A stretch of DNA of 64,000 nt from Dyella flava (lineage in GTDB: Bacteria > Pseudomonadota > Gammaproteobacteria > Xanthomonadales > Rhodanobacteraceae), in the NCBI RefSeq assembly GCF_016904955.1, contig NZ_JADIKE010000026.1:79064-143063 (forward strand). The letters run 5' to 3'. The translations under genes and the position numbers were made by a program. Positions 45,996 through 54,073 of this stretch are shown here, piece by piece (position 1 is the first letter of the stretch; every line of letters begins with the position of its first letter). Under the pieces are notes generated by a model. The model worked only from the letters and a program-made list of their open reading frames with translations. It made no database searches and was not told the DNA's origin.

Positions 45996-47795
45996 ATGCC
46001 TGCTCTTGAACCACAGTACATGGCGATATTAAAGAAAGTACTTGCTGAGCGGTTCGTGCCTTCTTTGCCTCCGCTTCTGGATACAACAAAGCCCGCAGCA
46101 GAGCAGCAGGCTAAGCAGCTCTCGCGTGCCTTCAGCGCCTTTGCTCTACACAAGCTACTCGACATCGCACCGACTGACGCCGCCATGTCCGTCGTAGATG
46201 ATTTCAACGATAAAGGACTGGATGCGATTCACTACCACTCGCAGACGGAAACGCTGTATCTCGTACAGACCAAGTTGAAGGAGTCCGAGCAGTTCAAGCA
46301 GGAAGATGCCCAATCGTTTTGCACAGGTATTCGCTTGTTGCTAAAACAGGACTTCGCGGGATTCAACGAGAATATTCAAAACCGAAAAGCGGAGATCGAA
46401 AATGCGCTTGACGGGTGCAGTCACATCAAACTGATCATTCCTTATACGGGTAACGGTATATCTCAGTCTGCCATTGATGCGTTGCAAGTGTTGCTGGACG
46501 ACGGCGGCTTGGACGAGGAGCGCCTCGACAAACAAGTGGGATACTACGCTGCGGCCGACATCGTGCGCGACCTTCTTGCGGAACAAGCTTACCAGCCAGT
46601 CAATGCTGACATTTTCTTGTTGAAAAACGAAAAGGTCGAAGTACCAAAGACCACCTATTTCGGTATAGCCAAACTGGCGGACTTGGTGGGGCTGCATAAC
46701 GTGCATGGCAAAGCCCTGTACGAACGGAATATCCGTTACTTCCTCGGCACTCGGTCCGAGGTCAACAGAGCTATCAAAATCACTTTGCAGGACGATCCTT
46801 CCAGTTTCTTCTATCTAAACAATGGCGTGACCGCTGTCTGCGATGCAATCAAACAGAAGGGTAGGAATTCAATATCTGGGTATAAGAGGTTCGAAGTGCG
46901 AGGCCTGTCCATCATCAACGGCGCGCAAACCGTTGCTTCGGCAGCTGAGGTTGCTGCATCTAGCCCTCCCGTGGACATCAGCGAAGCCAAGGTGATGCTC
47001 ACCATAATTAAGGCGCGGACTGACAGCCAGTTTGGCAAGCGCGTAACTAAAGCTCGCAACCATCAAAACCCGGTGCAGGCCGCCAACTTCGCTTCGCTTG
47101 ACGAGAATCAAGAACGCCTTCGTCAGGAGATCAGCCACCTTGACTTTACCTACCATTACAGGCCTGAAGCGAGTGCCGCCTCTGGAACCAACCCGATCAT
47201 GCTAGATGAGGCTATTCGCGCTCAGGCACTTCAACAAAAAGACCCCCGCTACCCGGCATGGGTAAAAGGGGAATTTACCCGCCTCTCCAATTCCGATGGA
47301 GCAGAGTATCAAGCGTTGTTCACAGCCTCGCTGACTGGCTACGCTTTGATCAACGGCGTTCTTTGCTATCGCGTCATTCGTGATTTCGTCACTAGCTATG
47401 ACAAGGGTGCACCCTCTGGTAGCCAAGAACGCCTGATCTATCGGCACGGAAGCAACGTCATTGCATCCGTTATGATGAAACGGCTGCGCCAGCGCCTAGG
47501 CAAGGCGGAAATTGTCGATGGTGCTGCCATCAATGTATTAATCGGGCCGCACCTTGACCAGCTAAGGCAAGAAGCTGCCAATCTTGGCCATGCATTGCTT
47601 GGAGCATCCGGGCCACTGGCCTTTTTCAGGAATCAGGGCGATGTTGCTTCCTTCCTGGCTTCCTTGATGGAAACACATTACGGATTGGCTGCCGATCCGA
47701 CCGTGATTCAACTACGAGGCATTACGAATCCAGCGGATGCTTATCCGCGAAAGGGCTTGATCGACTATTTGTCTGATCGCGCTCCGCAACTTTGA
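45996..47795 (+). CDS. AIPR-family abortive-infection protein with Mrr-like nuclease motif
   Basis: 599 aa. The AIPR core lies at about residues 270-470 (FFYLNNGVTAVCDAI, SIINGAQTVASAAEV, then KARNHQNPVQAANF). The N-terminal part has a PD-(D/E)xK-like site in the QxK form seen in Mrr enzymes: DKGLDAIHYH with Asp76, then LYLVQTK with Gln91 and Lys93. AIPR was first named for phage abortive infection. It probably cuts DNA or RNA when the operon's sensors fire. It starts 1 bp after the PHP-ABC gene and ends 11 bp before the methyltransferase. Confidence 0.85.
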   Translation: MPALEPQYMAILKKVLAERFVPSLPPLLDTTKPAAEQQAKQLSRAFSAFALHKLLDIAPTDAAMSVVDDFNDKGLDAIHYHSQTETLYLVQTKLKESEQFKQEDAQSFCTGIRLLLKQDFAGFNENIQNRKAEIENALDGCSHIKLIIPYTGNGISQSAIDALQVLLDDGGLDEERLDKQVGYYAAADIVRDLLAEQAYQPVNADIFLLKNEKVEVPKTTYFGIAKLADLVGLHNVHGKALYERNIRYFLGTRSEVNRAIKITLQDDPSSFFYLNNGVTAVCDAIKQKGRNSISGYKRFEVRGLSIINGAQTVASAAEVAASSPPVDISEAKVMLTIIKARTDSQFGKRVTKARNHQNPVQAANFASLDENQERLRQEISHLDFTYHYRPEASAASGTNPIMLDEAIRAQALQQKDPRYPAWVKGEFTRLSNSDGAEYQALFTASLTGYALINGVLCYRVIRDFVTSYDKGAPSGSQERLIYRHGSNVIASVMMKRLRQRLGKAEIVDGAAINVLIGPHLDQLRQEAANLGHALLGASGPLAFFRNQGDVASFLASLMETHYGLAADPTVIQLRGITNPADAYPRKGLIDYLSDRAPQL

Positions 47796-47806
47796 GAGCA
47801 ATTGGA

Positions 47807-49513
47807 ATGAGCAAACAAAAACTCGAACTCACCTGGATAGGCAAGGAAAGGCGCCCCAAGCTGGAGCCGCGCATCCTACTGGAAGATACTGCACTGTCGT
47901 ATCACGCAAAGCATAGGGTGAGTGAGAACGACCTGTTCGACAACCGGCTTATTTTCGGGGACAACCTACTGGCGCTAAAGGCACTGGAGGCGGAATTTGC
48001 TGGGAAAGTGAAGTGCGTATTCATCGACCCTCCGTACAACACGGGCAGCGCGTTCAGGCATTACGACGACGGGCTAGAACATTCCATTTGGTTGGGTTTG
48101 ATGCGTGATCGGCTGGAGATCATCCGGCGGCTTCTCGCGGATGATGGATCGCTGTGGATCACAATTGACGACAATGAGGCGCACTATCTGAAAGTGTTGT
48201 GTGACGAGGTTTTTGGTCGCGGCTGTTTCGTTACGGCATTTATCTGGAAAAAAGTGGATAGCCCGAACGATAACAAAGTTCCAATCACACCAGATCACGA
48301 ATACTTGCTGTGCTTTACAAAATCTATCGGCGCTCGCCCGTTTAGGCAGAAGTACGATGATTCAATATTGGCGGCATATCGCAAGCCCGATGCTGAATCC
48401 GACAGACCATATCGTGATCGACTTTTGAAAAAGAACGGCAAGAACAGTCTTCGCTCTGATCGCCCATCAATGTTCTTTCCGCTGGTTGCGCCGGATGGAA
48501 CAACGGTGTTGCCTATTCATGATGATGGCCGTGAGGCGCGATGGGCAATGGGAAAGGCAGCTGTTGACGAGTTGATTGCGAAAAACGAGTTGATTTGGAA
48601 GAAACGAGAAGCCGGATGGGTTCCTTACACGCGCGAATTTGCACCAGATAGTCCCGCACGGCCTTATCCGACGATTTGGAATGACCTCGATACAACACGA
48701 CAGACAAAGGCGCACCAAAAGACGCTGTTCGGAGAAGACGTTTTCGACACCCCGAAACCGGAAGATATGTTGAAGAGGGTTTTAGACATGTCCACCAACC
48801 CTGGAGACATCGTTCTCGACTCCTTCGCTGGTTCCGGCACGACTGGTGCGGTCGCGCACAAAATGGGCCGCCGCTGGATCATGGTGGAACTGCGCGAACA
48901 CATCCAAACACACATCATTCCACGTCTGGAGAAAGTCATTGATGGCAAGGACAAGGGAGGCATCACGGAAAGCGTGGACTGGCGAGGTGGCGGCGGTTTC
49001 CGCTACTACAAGCTCGCACCAAGCCTCATTGTCAATGACCGTTGGGGTAATCCGATCATCAATCCCGAATACAACGCTACGCAATTGACTGAAGCACTGG
49101 CCAAGCTGGAAGGCTTTGCCTATGCACCATCGGAAATTCACTGGTGGCAGCATGGATATTCTAGCGAGCGTGATTTCATTTACGTCACCACGCAGAACCT
49201 TTCTGGAGAGCAGCTACAGGCACTTGCCGAAGAAGTGGGCAAGGAACAAAGCCTGCTGGTGTGCTGCTTCGCCTTCCACGGCGTGACGGCAACGAAGGCA
49301 GCGGAACGATGGCCGAACCTGACGTTGAAGAAGATGCCGAAGATGGTGCTCGCCCGCTGCGAATGGGGGCACGACGATTACAGTCTGAACGTGGCAAACC
49401 TGCCCATCGCCGAGCCTGATCCTACGCCGGTTGTCCAGGCTGCTGCGGCTGCCAAGAAGGGCCGCAAGGCAGCGCCCGTGTCGGATTTGTTCGGCAATGG
49501 AGAAGGCACGTGA
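47807..49513 (+). CDS. Beta-class adenine DNA methyltransferase (type III Mod-like)
   Basis: 568 aa. Motif IV DPPYNTGS (Asp74 to Tyr77) precedes motif I FAGSGTTG (340-347), the beta order of type III Mod enzymes; D-P-P-Y indicates N6-adenine methylation. The region between them is the probable target-recognition domain. The C-terminal 60 residues are Ala/Lys/Pro-rich. It probably marks self DNA for the cluster. Start ATG 47807 follows TTGGAA; a 5-codon-longer start exists. Its stop overlaps a 37-aa ORF. Confidence 0.9.
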   Translation: MSKQKLELTWIGKERRPKLEPRILLEDTALSYHAKHRVSENDLFDNRLIFGDNLLALKALEAEFAGKVKCVFIDPPYNTGSAFRHYDDGLEHSIWLGLMRDRLEIIRRLLADDGSLWITIDDNEAHYLKVLCDEVFGRGCFVTAFIWKKVDSPNDNKVPITPDHEYLLCFTKSIGARPFRQKYDDSILAAYRKPDAESDRPYRDRLLKKNGKNSLRSDRPSMFFPLVAPDGTTVLPIHDDGREARWAMGKAAVDELIAKNELIWKKREAGWVPYTREFAPDSPARPYPTIWNDLDTTRQTKAHQKTLFGEDVFDTPKPEDMLKRVLDMSTNPGDIVLDSFAGSGTTGAVAHKMGRRWIMVELREHIQTHIIPRLEKVIDGKDKGGITESVDWRGGGGFRYYKLAPSLIVNDRWGNPIINPEYNATQLTEALAKLEGFAYAPSEIHWWQHGYSSERDFIYVTTQNLSGEQLQALAEEVGKEQSLLVCCFAFHGVTATKAAERWPNLTLKKMPKMVLARCEWGHDDYSLNVANLPIAEPDPTPVVQAAAAAKKGRKAAPVSDLFGNGEGT

Positions 49514-49623
49514 TTGCGAAGAAAGCCGAAAGGGATTTCGATGCAGCGATTGTGCAGCTCGCAACGCTGGTTCAAAAACGCGGAAGGGCTTTGCCAAAGA
49601 AGAAACCGGGGGATGAGAAGTGA
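49510..49623 (+). CDS. 37-aa ORF coupled between Mod and Res genes
   Basis: GTG at 49510 overlaps the Mod stop (GTGA), and the TGA at 49621-49623 overlaps the Res GTG start at 49620, so the ORF fills the gap exactly with 4-bp overlaps on both sides. The peptide starts MIAKKAERDFDAAIVQLATL, an amphipathic helix, and ends in a basic tail (LPKKKPGDEK). Such exact overlap at both ends is unlikely by chance in a noncoding spacer. It could be a subunit linking Mod and Res, or just a coupling device. Confidence 0.6.
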   Translation: MIAKKAERDFDAAIVQLATLVQKRGRALPKKKPGDEK

Positions 49624-52340
49624 GTTCTCGCGTACTGCACCACGTCACGGGCCGCCTTTCCCTGCGCCCGCCACAAGCCGAATCGCTCCGCCGTCTGCAA
49701 ATGGCGCTGGATACTGCACCGGAAATGCTCGATCACGAACGTGATGTTGGCGCGATTCTGTCCACGCTGAAGGCGCAATATGTCACCCTGGAAGACTTCG
49801 AGCGCGAGTTTCCTTCGCTGTGCTTCGCGCTTGCTACCGGTGTTGGCAAGACGCGCCTGATGGGTGCGTTCATTGCTTATCTGCATCTGGCGCACGGCAT
49901 CAATAATTTCTTCGTGCTGGCCCCGAACCTGACCATCTACGACAAGCTCATCACTGACTTCACCCCGAACGCACCGAAGTATGTATTCAGGGGCGTAGGC
50001 GAATTCGCCATTAATGCGCCTCGTGTCATCACGGGCGACAACTACGACCAACAGAACATCGCGGGCGGCGAATTATTCGGTGAAATTCGCATCAATATCT
50101 TCAACATCTCCAAGATTAATTCCGAAGTGCGTGGCGGCAAGGAGCCACGCATTAAGCGGATGCGAGAGGTACTTGGCGACAGCTATTTTAACCATCTGGC
50201 AAATCTTTCCGATCTGGTGCTATTGATGGATGAATCGCATCGCTATCGCGCCAGCGCGGGCGTGCGCGCTGTCAACGAGCTGAAGCCGCTTTTCGGGCTG
50301 GAGCTGACCGCCACACCATTCGTCGAATCTGGCAAAGGGCTGCTGCCGTTCAAGAATGTGGTGATGGATTACCCTCTGGCTCGGGCGATGGAAGACGGCT
50401 TCGTCAAGGAGCCTGCTGTCGTCACCCAGCGTAATTTTGACGCCAAGTCGCATACTTCGGAGGAAGTCGAGAAGATCAAGCTGGAAGACGGCGTCCGCCT
50501 GCACGAAAACACGAAGGTAGAATTGCTGACCTACGCCCGAGAAAACGGCGTAAAACCAGTCAAACCCTTCATGCTGGTGATCGCACGTGACACTACACAT
50601 GCCGGCCAATTGCTGTCCTTGCTGGAGTCGGGTGCGTTCTACGACGGCCGTTACAAGGGCAAGGTAATCCAAGTCGATTCCAGCCGTTCAGGTGCGGAGG
50701 AAGAAGAAATGATTACCCGTCTGCTGGCTGTCGAAAGCGCGGACGAACCGACAGAGATCGTTATTCACGTCAACATGCTCAAGGAAGGCTGGGACGTGAC
50801 GAACCTTTACACCATCGTTCCGCTGCGCGCTGCCAATGCGCGCACGCTGATTGAGCAAAGCATCGGTCGAGGTCTGCGACTTCCCTATGGTAAGCGCACG
50901 GGCGTAGCCATCGTAGATCGGCTGAATATCGTGGCTCACGACAAGTTTCAGGAAATCATCGACGAAGCCAACCGTGGTGATTCGCCGATCCGCTTGAAGC
51001 AGATCATCCTAGATGCTCCCAGCGCTGATGATAAAAAGGAAAGCGTGCAGATCGTGTCTGAAGTGGAGGCAAGACTTGGATTGGCGGGTGTTCCGGTTGT
51101 CAACCTATCGCCTGCTACGACTAGTGGCACGACAGCTTCCGCGTTAGCGCCTTCGCCAATACCTATATTCACCACTGACGCGGAGAAGCAAGCTGCTCGT
51201 ACGGTGCTAGAAGTCATTAATAAGCTGGAAATCAATCGTGAGCAAGTTCCTACTAGCAACGCATTGCTCAAGCCGGAGGTGCAGGCCGTCATTGCAGCGA
51301 AAGTCGCTGAACTGCTGAGGCCAATGCAAGGCGGTTTGTTGGCGTCTGATTCATTGCTTGATTTGTCTGTCGTGGTTGCGAGGACCACGGAAGTCGTGGT
51401 GCAACAAACCATCGACATTCCGCGCATCGCTGTGGTGCCGAGGGGGGAGGTCACGACAGGCTTCCGTCCGTTCACGCTTGATGTGAGCCAGCTCCACCTG
51501 CAACCGGGTGAGCGTGAAATCGTCGGTCAGACGCTTCGCACTAATGAACAATTCGTCCTGGCAGCCGAGATTGGCCTCAAGGAGCAGCGACCCGAGGACT
51601 ACATCGTCCATGCGCTGCTGGATTTCGACGATATTGACTACACCACCCATTCCGACCTTCTTTACGACTTGGCGGGTCAGATGGTTCAACACCTGCACAA
51701 CTACCTGTCGGAAGCAGAAGCCATTAACGTACTGGACCGAGATCGACGCTTGATCGCGCGCGCGATCCACGCGCAGATGATGGCGCATTTCTGGGAAGAG
51801 GCCACCGACTACGACGTGCAGGTCAGTCGCGGATTTACCGAACTCAAGCCCTGTAACTACACGACTACAGCGGGCCAGGAACCTCGCAGCTATCGCGATA
51901 CCGTGGAGGATCTCGGCCGTATCAGGCAAATGTTGTTCGGCGGCTTCAAAAAATGTCTGTACCCAATTCAGAAATTCGATTCGGATTCAGAACGTCGCTT
52001 CGCTGTCATTCTTGAACGTGATGCGCAGAAGTGGTTCAAACCCGCCAAGGGGCAGTTCCAGTTGTACTACAAGCTGGGCATCGAGCAGCCAGAGTACGTT
52101 CCTGACTTCGTGGTGGAAACCGACATGCTCATCTTGATGGTGGAGACCAAGAAGAAGGACGACATGCAAACTGCTGAGGTTCAGGCAAAGGCAGATGCGG
52201 CGGCACGATGGTGCAACATGGCATCCGACCATGCTGCGACTGTTAGCGGCAAGCCCTGGAAGTATCTGCTAATCCCGCATGACGAGATAATCGAGAATAG
52301 GACATTGACGGATTACCTACGATTTGAGCGTAAGCCTTAA
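49620..52340 (+). CDS. Type III restriction Res-like helicase-nuclease
   Basis: 906 aa. Walker A ATGVGKT (72-78), motif II MDESHRYRA (Asp204, Glu205, Ser206, His207), LTATPF near 229, and motif VI SIGRGLRLPYG (about 420) make a DEAD-type translocase. The C-terminus carries a PD-(D/E)xK nuclease: VPDFVVETD (Pro828, Asp829) and VETKKK (Glu842, Lys844). With the upstream Mod this would form a Mod-Res pair, although the other operon genes suggest more than a plain type III system. GTG start at 49620 overlaps the 37-aa ORF. Confidence 0.88.
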   Translation: MSSRVLHHVTGRLSLRPPQAESLRRLQMALDTAPEMLDHERDVGAILSTLKAQYVTLEDFEREFPSLCFALATGVGKTRLMGAFIAYLHLAHGINNFFVLAPNLTIYDKLITDFTPNAPKYVFRGVGEFAINAPRVITGDNYDQQNIAGGELFGEIRINIFNISKINSEVRGGKEPRIKRMREVLGDSYFNHLANLSDLVLLMDESHRYRASAGVRAVNELKPLFGLELTATPFVESGKGLLPFKNVVMDYPLARAMEDGFVKEPAVVTQRNFDAKSHTSEEVEKIKLEDGVRLHENTKVELLTYARENGVKPVKPFMLVIARDTTHAGQLLSLLESGAFYDGRYKGKVIQVDSSRSGAEEEEMITRLLAVESADEPTEIVIHVNMLKEGWDVTNLYTIVPLRAANARTLIEQSIGRGLRLPYGKRTGVAIVDRLNIVAHDKFQEIIDEANRGDSPIRLKQIILDAPSADDKKESVQIVSEVEARLGLAGVPVVNLSPATTSGTTASALAPSPIPIFTTDAEKQAARTVLEVINKLEINREQVPTSNALLKPEVQAVIAAKVAELLRPMQGGLLASDSLLDLSVVVARTTEVVVQQTIDIPRIAVVPRGEVTTGFRPFTLDVSQLHLQPGEREIVGQTLRTNEQFVLAAEIGLKEQRPEDYIVHALLDFDDIDYTTHSDLLYDLAGQMVQHLHNYLSEAEAINVLDRDRRLIARAIHAQMMAHFWEEATDYDVQVSRGFTELKPCNYTTTAGQEPRSYRDTVEDLGRIRQMLFGGFKKCLYPIQKFDSDSERRFAVILERDAQKWFKPAKGQFQLYYKLGIEQPEYVPDFVVETDMLILMVETKKKDDMQTAEVQAKADAAARWCNMASDHAATVSGKPWKYLLIPHDEIIENRTLTDYLRFERKP

Positions 52341-52357
52341 AAGCGATAGAGGCAGAA

Positions 52358-53593
52358 ATGCGAAAAATATTGGGCTATGCAGCGGTCGAGTGGTCGAAGA
52401 TCGTCGAATCAGACGAGACCCCTGTCGAGCTATGTTTGCGAAGGAAGATTCCGGTTTACATCAAGATCGACACATCGAGCCAGCTTGTATATCGCTACTA
52501 CCACTCGTCGATTAGTCCAGATCAAAAAATTGCCTTTGAAGGGCTCTACGATGATCTTGCCTATCTTCGTCTTGAAGAATCGATCTTGGAAGAAATTGCT
52601 GTATTTGGGGAGGCGTCCGTCTCGAGTTTTGAATGTGGAGGACTATCGTCCCCCAAGAACCTGATAGTGGAAAAAGTTGAATTCGATCGGGTTGAACTTA
52701 TTGATAGGAATCGTTGGGAGGAGGCGAAGAGACATTTTGAATTGAATATGAAGGAATGGGAGATGCGTAGGGAGTGGGTGGAGTTGCTCAGGAATGCAGA
52801 AGAGACTCCTTCATCTGAGCCAGCTGAAGGCCGATTCGAAGGTGCCTCACGCCTAACAATCCAGGACATTCCAGAAATTCCCCACTCCCTCATGACGAAG
52901 CTTCGTGACATTCGGCAGGAAAAAGTTGTTGTCACGATCAAGATCGACGAAAGCGATTTGCACTTTGAAATCGCAGACATTGAGTCAATGATGCAGGATG
53001 CTCTTAAAAAGCGTGGACGGGCTCATTGCCCCTATCCTTTCACGCACGAGAAAGAAATGCCTGGTCTCTATTGGATGTATCAAGCTGCCTATGTGCACAA
53101 CAAACTCGGATCTTTGACAACGAAAAAGTCTAGCGTTGAGAGATTGCAGGATGTCAAGGCATGGCTGTTAGAAAATGATAAGAATGCTTATCCATCCAGA
53201 AGCATTCGTAACGCAGCGAAATTTGTTCCACTTCACCACGACCGAAAAAGAGGCAAGCTGCGTAAAGAATTTGTACCTGACGTTTATGATGAACGGAAGT
53301 CGCCTGACTTTATTAGCAAGGGCTTGTCCTGCATTTTATCTATCGCCGATTGGTGGGAGCGTTACTATCAAGGCGACAAAGAGGATAGGTTGATGCTAGC
53401 GATAAAGCTCGACGCAAGCGGGTTTGAAGGTTTGGAGTTAGGGGATCTTGTGCACCTCATCAGTGGAAAGCCGCTTTCAGCCGAAGATGTCCTTGCGTTT
53501 GAGGCGCATCTAACCGAAAAGGGCCAGGACCATAAGCCTTTCGATTTCGTTGACAAGGAAAAACGGCCTAAGCGCGCCAGAACCAAGCAGTGA
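52358..53593 (+). CDS. Unknown protein, last gene of the defence operon
   Basis: 411 aa with no family I recognise. The N-terminal 80 residues have a mixed pattern (ILGYAAVEWSKIVESDETPV, PVYIKIDTSSQLVYRYYHSS), the middle is charged and partly helical (REEWVEL-like RREWVELLRNAEETPSSEP), and the C-terminal third contains HDRKRGKLRKEFVPDV and LSCILSIADWWERYYQGDKE. It starts 17 bp after the Res gene, so it belongs to the same operon. As the only gene of the operon with no assigned domain it is a candidate effector or specificity factor. Ends in a basic tail (RPKRARTKQ). Confidence 0.6.
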   Translation: MRKILGYAAVEWSKIVESDETPVELCLRRKIPVYIKIDTSSQLVYRYYHSSISPDQKIAFEGLYDDLAYLRLEESILEEIAVFGEASVSSFECGGLSSPKNLIVEKVEFDRVELIDRNRWEEAKRHFELNMKEWEMRREWVELLRNAEETPSSEPAEGRFEGASRLTIQDIPEIPHSLMTKLRDIRQEKVVVTIKIDESDLHFEIADIESMMQDALKKRGRAHCPYPFTHEKEMPGLYWMYQAAYVHNKLGSLTTKKSSVERLQDVKAWLLENDKNAYPSRSIRNAAKFVPLHHDRKRGKLRKEFVPDVYDERKSPDFISKGLSCILSIADWWERYYQGDKEDRLMLAIKLDASGFEGLELGDLVHLISGKPLSAEDVLAFEAHLTEKGQDHKPFDFVDKEKRPKRARTKQ

Positions 53594-53632
53594 CTATGGA
53601 GCACGCAACTGGCCGTACTGTTCATTGCGTGC

Positions 53633-53658
53633 GAAAAAGTGAGTAAGATTGTGAGTAA
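53633..53658. repeat. Right arm repeat (matches 23526-23551)
   Basis: gaaaaagtgagtaagattgt followed by gagtaa; 25 of 26 bases equal the left copy. Contains two direct GTGAGTAA motifs (53639-53646, 53651-53658). Lies 54 bp before the attR-like core. Confidence 0.7.
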
Positions 53659-53712
53659 CAGTTGCTTGGTGACGCAAAAAATATTCTTTTTTTCAAAAAG
53701 ATAGACAGATAA

Positions 53713-53734
53713 TTCGAATGATGGTGGGCCACCA
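53713..53734. repeat. attR-like core: degenerate copy of tRNA-Ile 3' end
   Basis: ttcgaatgatggtgggccac plus ca aligns with the tRNA end at 23386-23408 with 20 matches, two mismatches and one missing C. It marks the probable right end of the island. Confidence 0.6.
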
Positions 53735-53790
53735 CTTTGAACGCGCTGCCGTTCTTGGTGCTGTGGATTCCGGCATAAATTGGCCGAAAT

Positions 53791-53827
53791 GGCCAGAATA
53801 TGATGGACAGTCCGGCATATTCTGGCC
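53791..53827. promoter_or_regulatory. 12-bp inverted repeat beyond attR
   Basis: ggccagaatatg (53791-53802) and catattctggcc (53816-53827) are perfect complements with a 13-nt centre. No T tract follows on either strand. It may be an operator, a processing hairpin, or the end of a lost element. Confidence 0.5.
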
Positions 53828-54073
53828 GGCGTAATGAGTGATTCCAATTACTTACGCTCCCCAGCTTGCTTCACGATTGCACTGCCTGCTGTCGATTTCG
53901 AGGGCATGCGCGCAGGTCATGCATGCACATGCCTCCTTAACTACTTAGTCGAAAGCGCGACATCAAATCTTGCTGCGATTACGAGGCACAAGCTCTAGGC
54001 TATAAACGGACTCAGCGTATCCCGCACACGAGACAGACCCCGCCTAGAACCTTAGTTAAAGGCATACCTTTTA

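Larger units (their letters stand above)
23386..53734. mobile_element. Integrative genomic island of about 30.3 kb in tRNA-Ile(CAU)
   Basis: Bounded by the tRNA 3' end and its degenerate copy, with 26-bp direct repeats (23526-23551 and 53633-53658) just inside each end, a tyrosine integrase at the left end, AlpA, DUF3987 and Gp2/YagK-like genes in the middle, and a defence operon at the right. GC content and codon use are lower and more variable than in the flanking chromosome. No relaxase, type IV secretion or phage structural genes were found, so it is a non-conjugative island or satellite that would need outside help to move between cells. Confidence 0.7.
53594..54073. other. Island end region without a gene
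   Basis: Holds the right arm repeat (53633-53658), the attR-like core (53713-53734) and a long inverted repeat (53791-53827). Bases 53830-54070 show nothing further. No coding frame of convincing length or composition was found. Confidence 0.6.

Noticed and set aside
47807..52340. Plain type III restriction system only
   Set aside because: Mod and Res are type III-like, but they are embedded in one coupled operon with three upstream defence-type genes and one downstream, so a simple two-gene system is not a sufficient description.
23386..53734. Conjugative element or prophage
   Set aside because: No relaxase, coupling protein, type IV secretion, capsid, portal, tail or terminase gene was found in the island.
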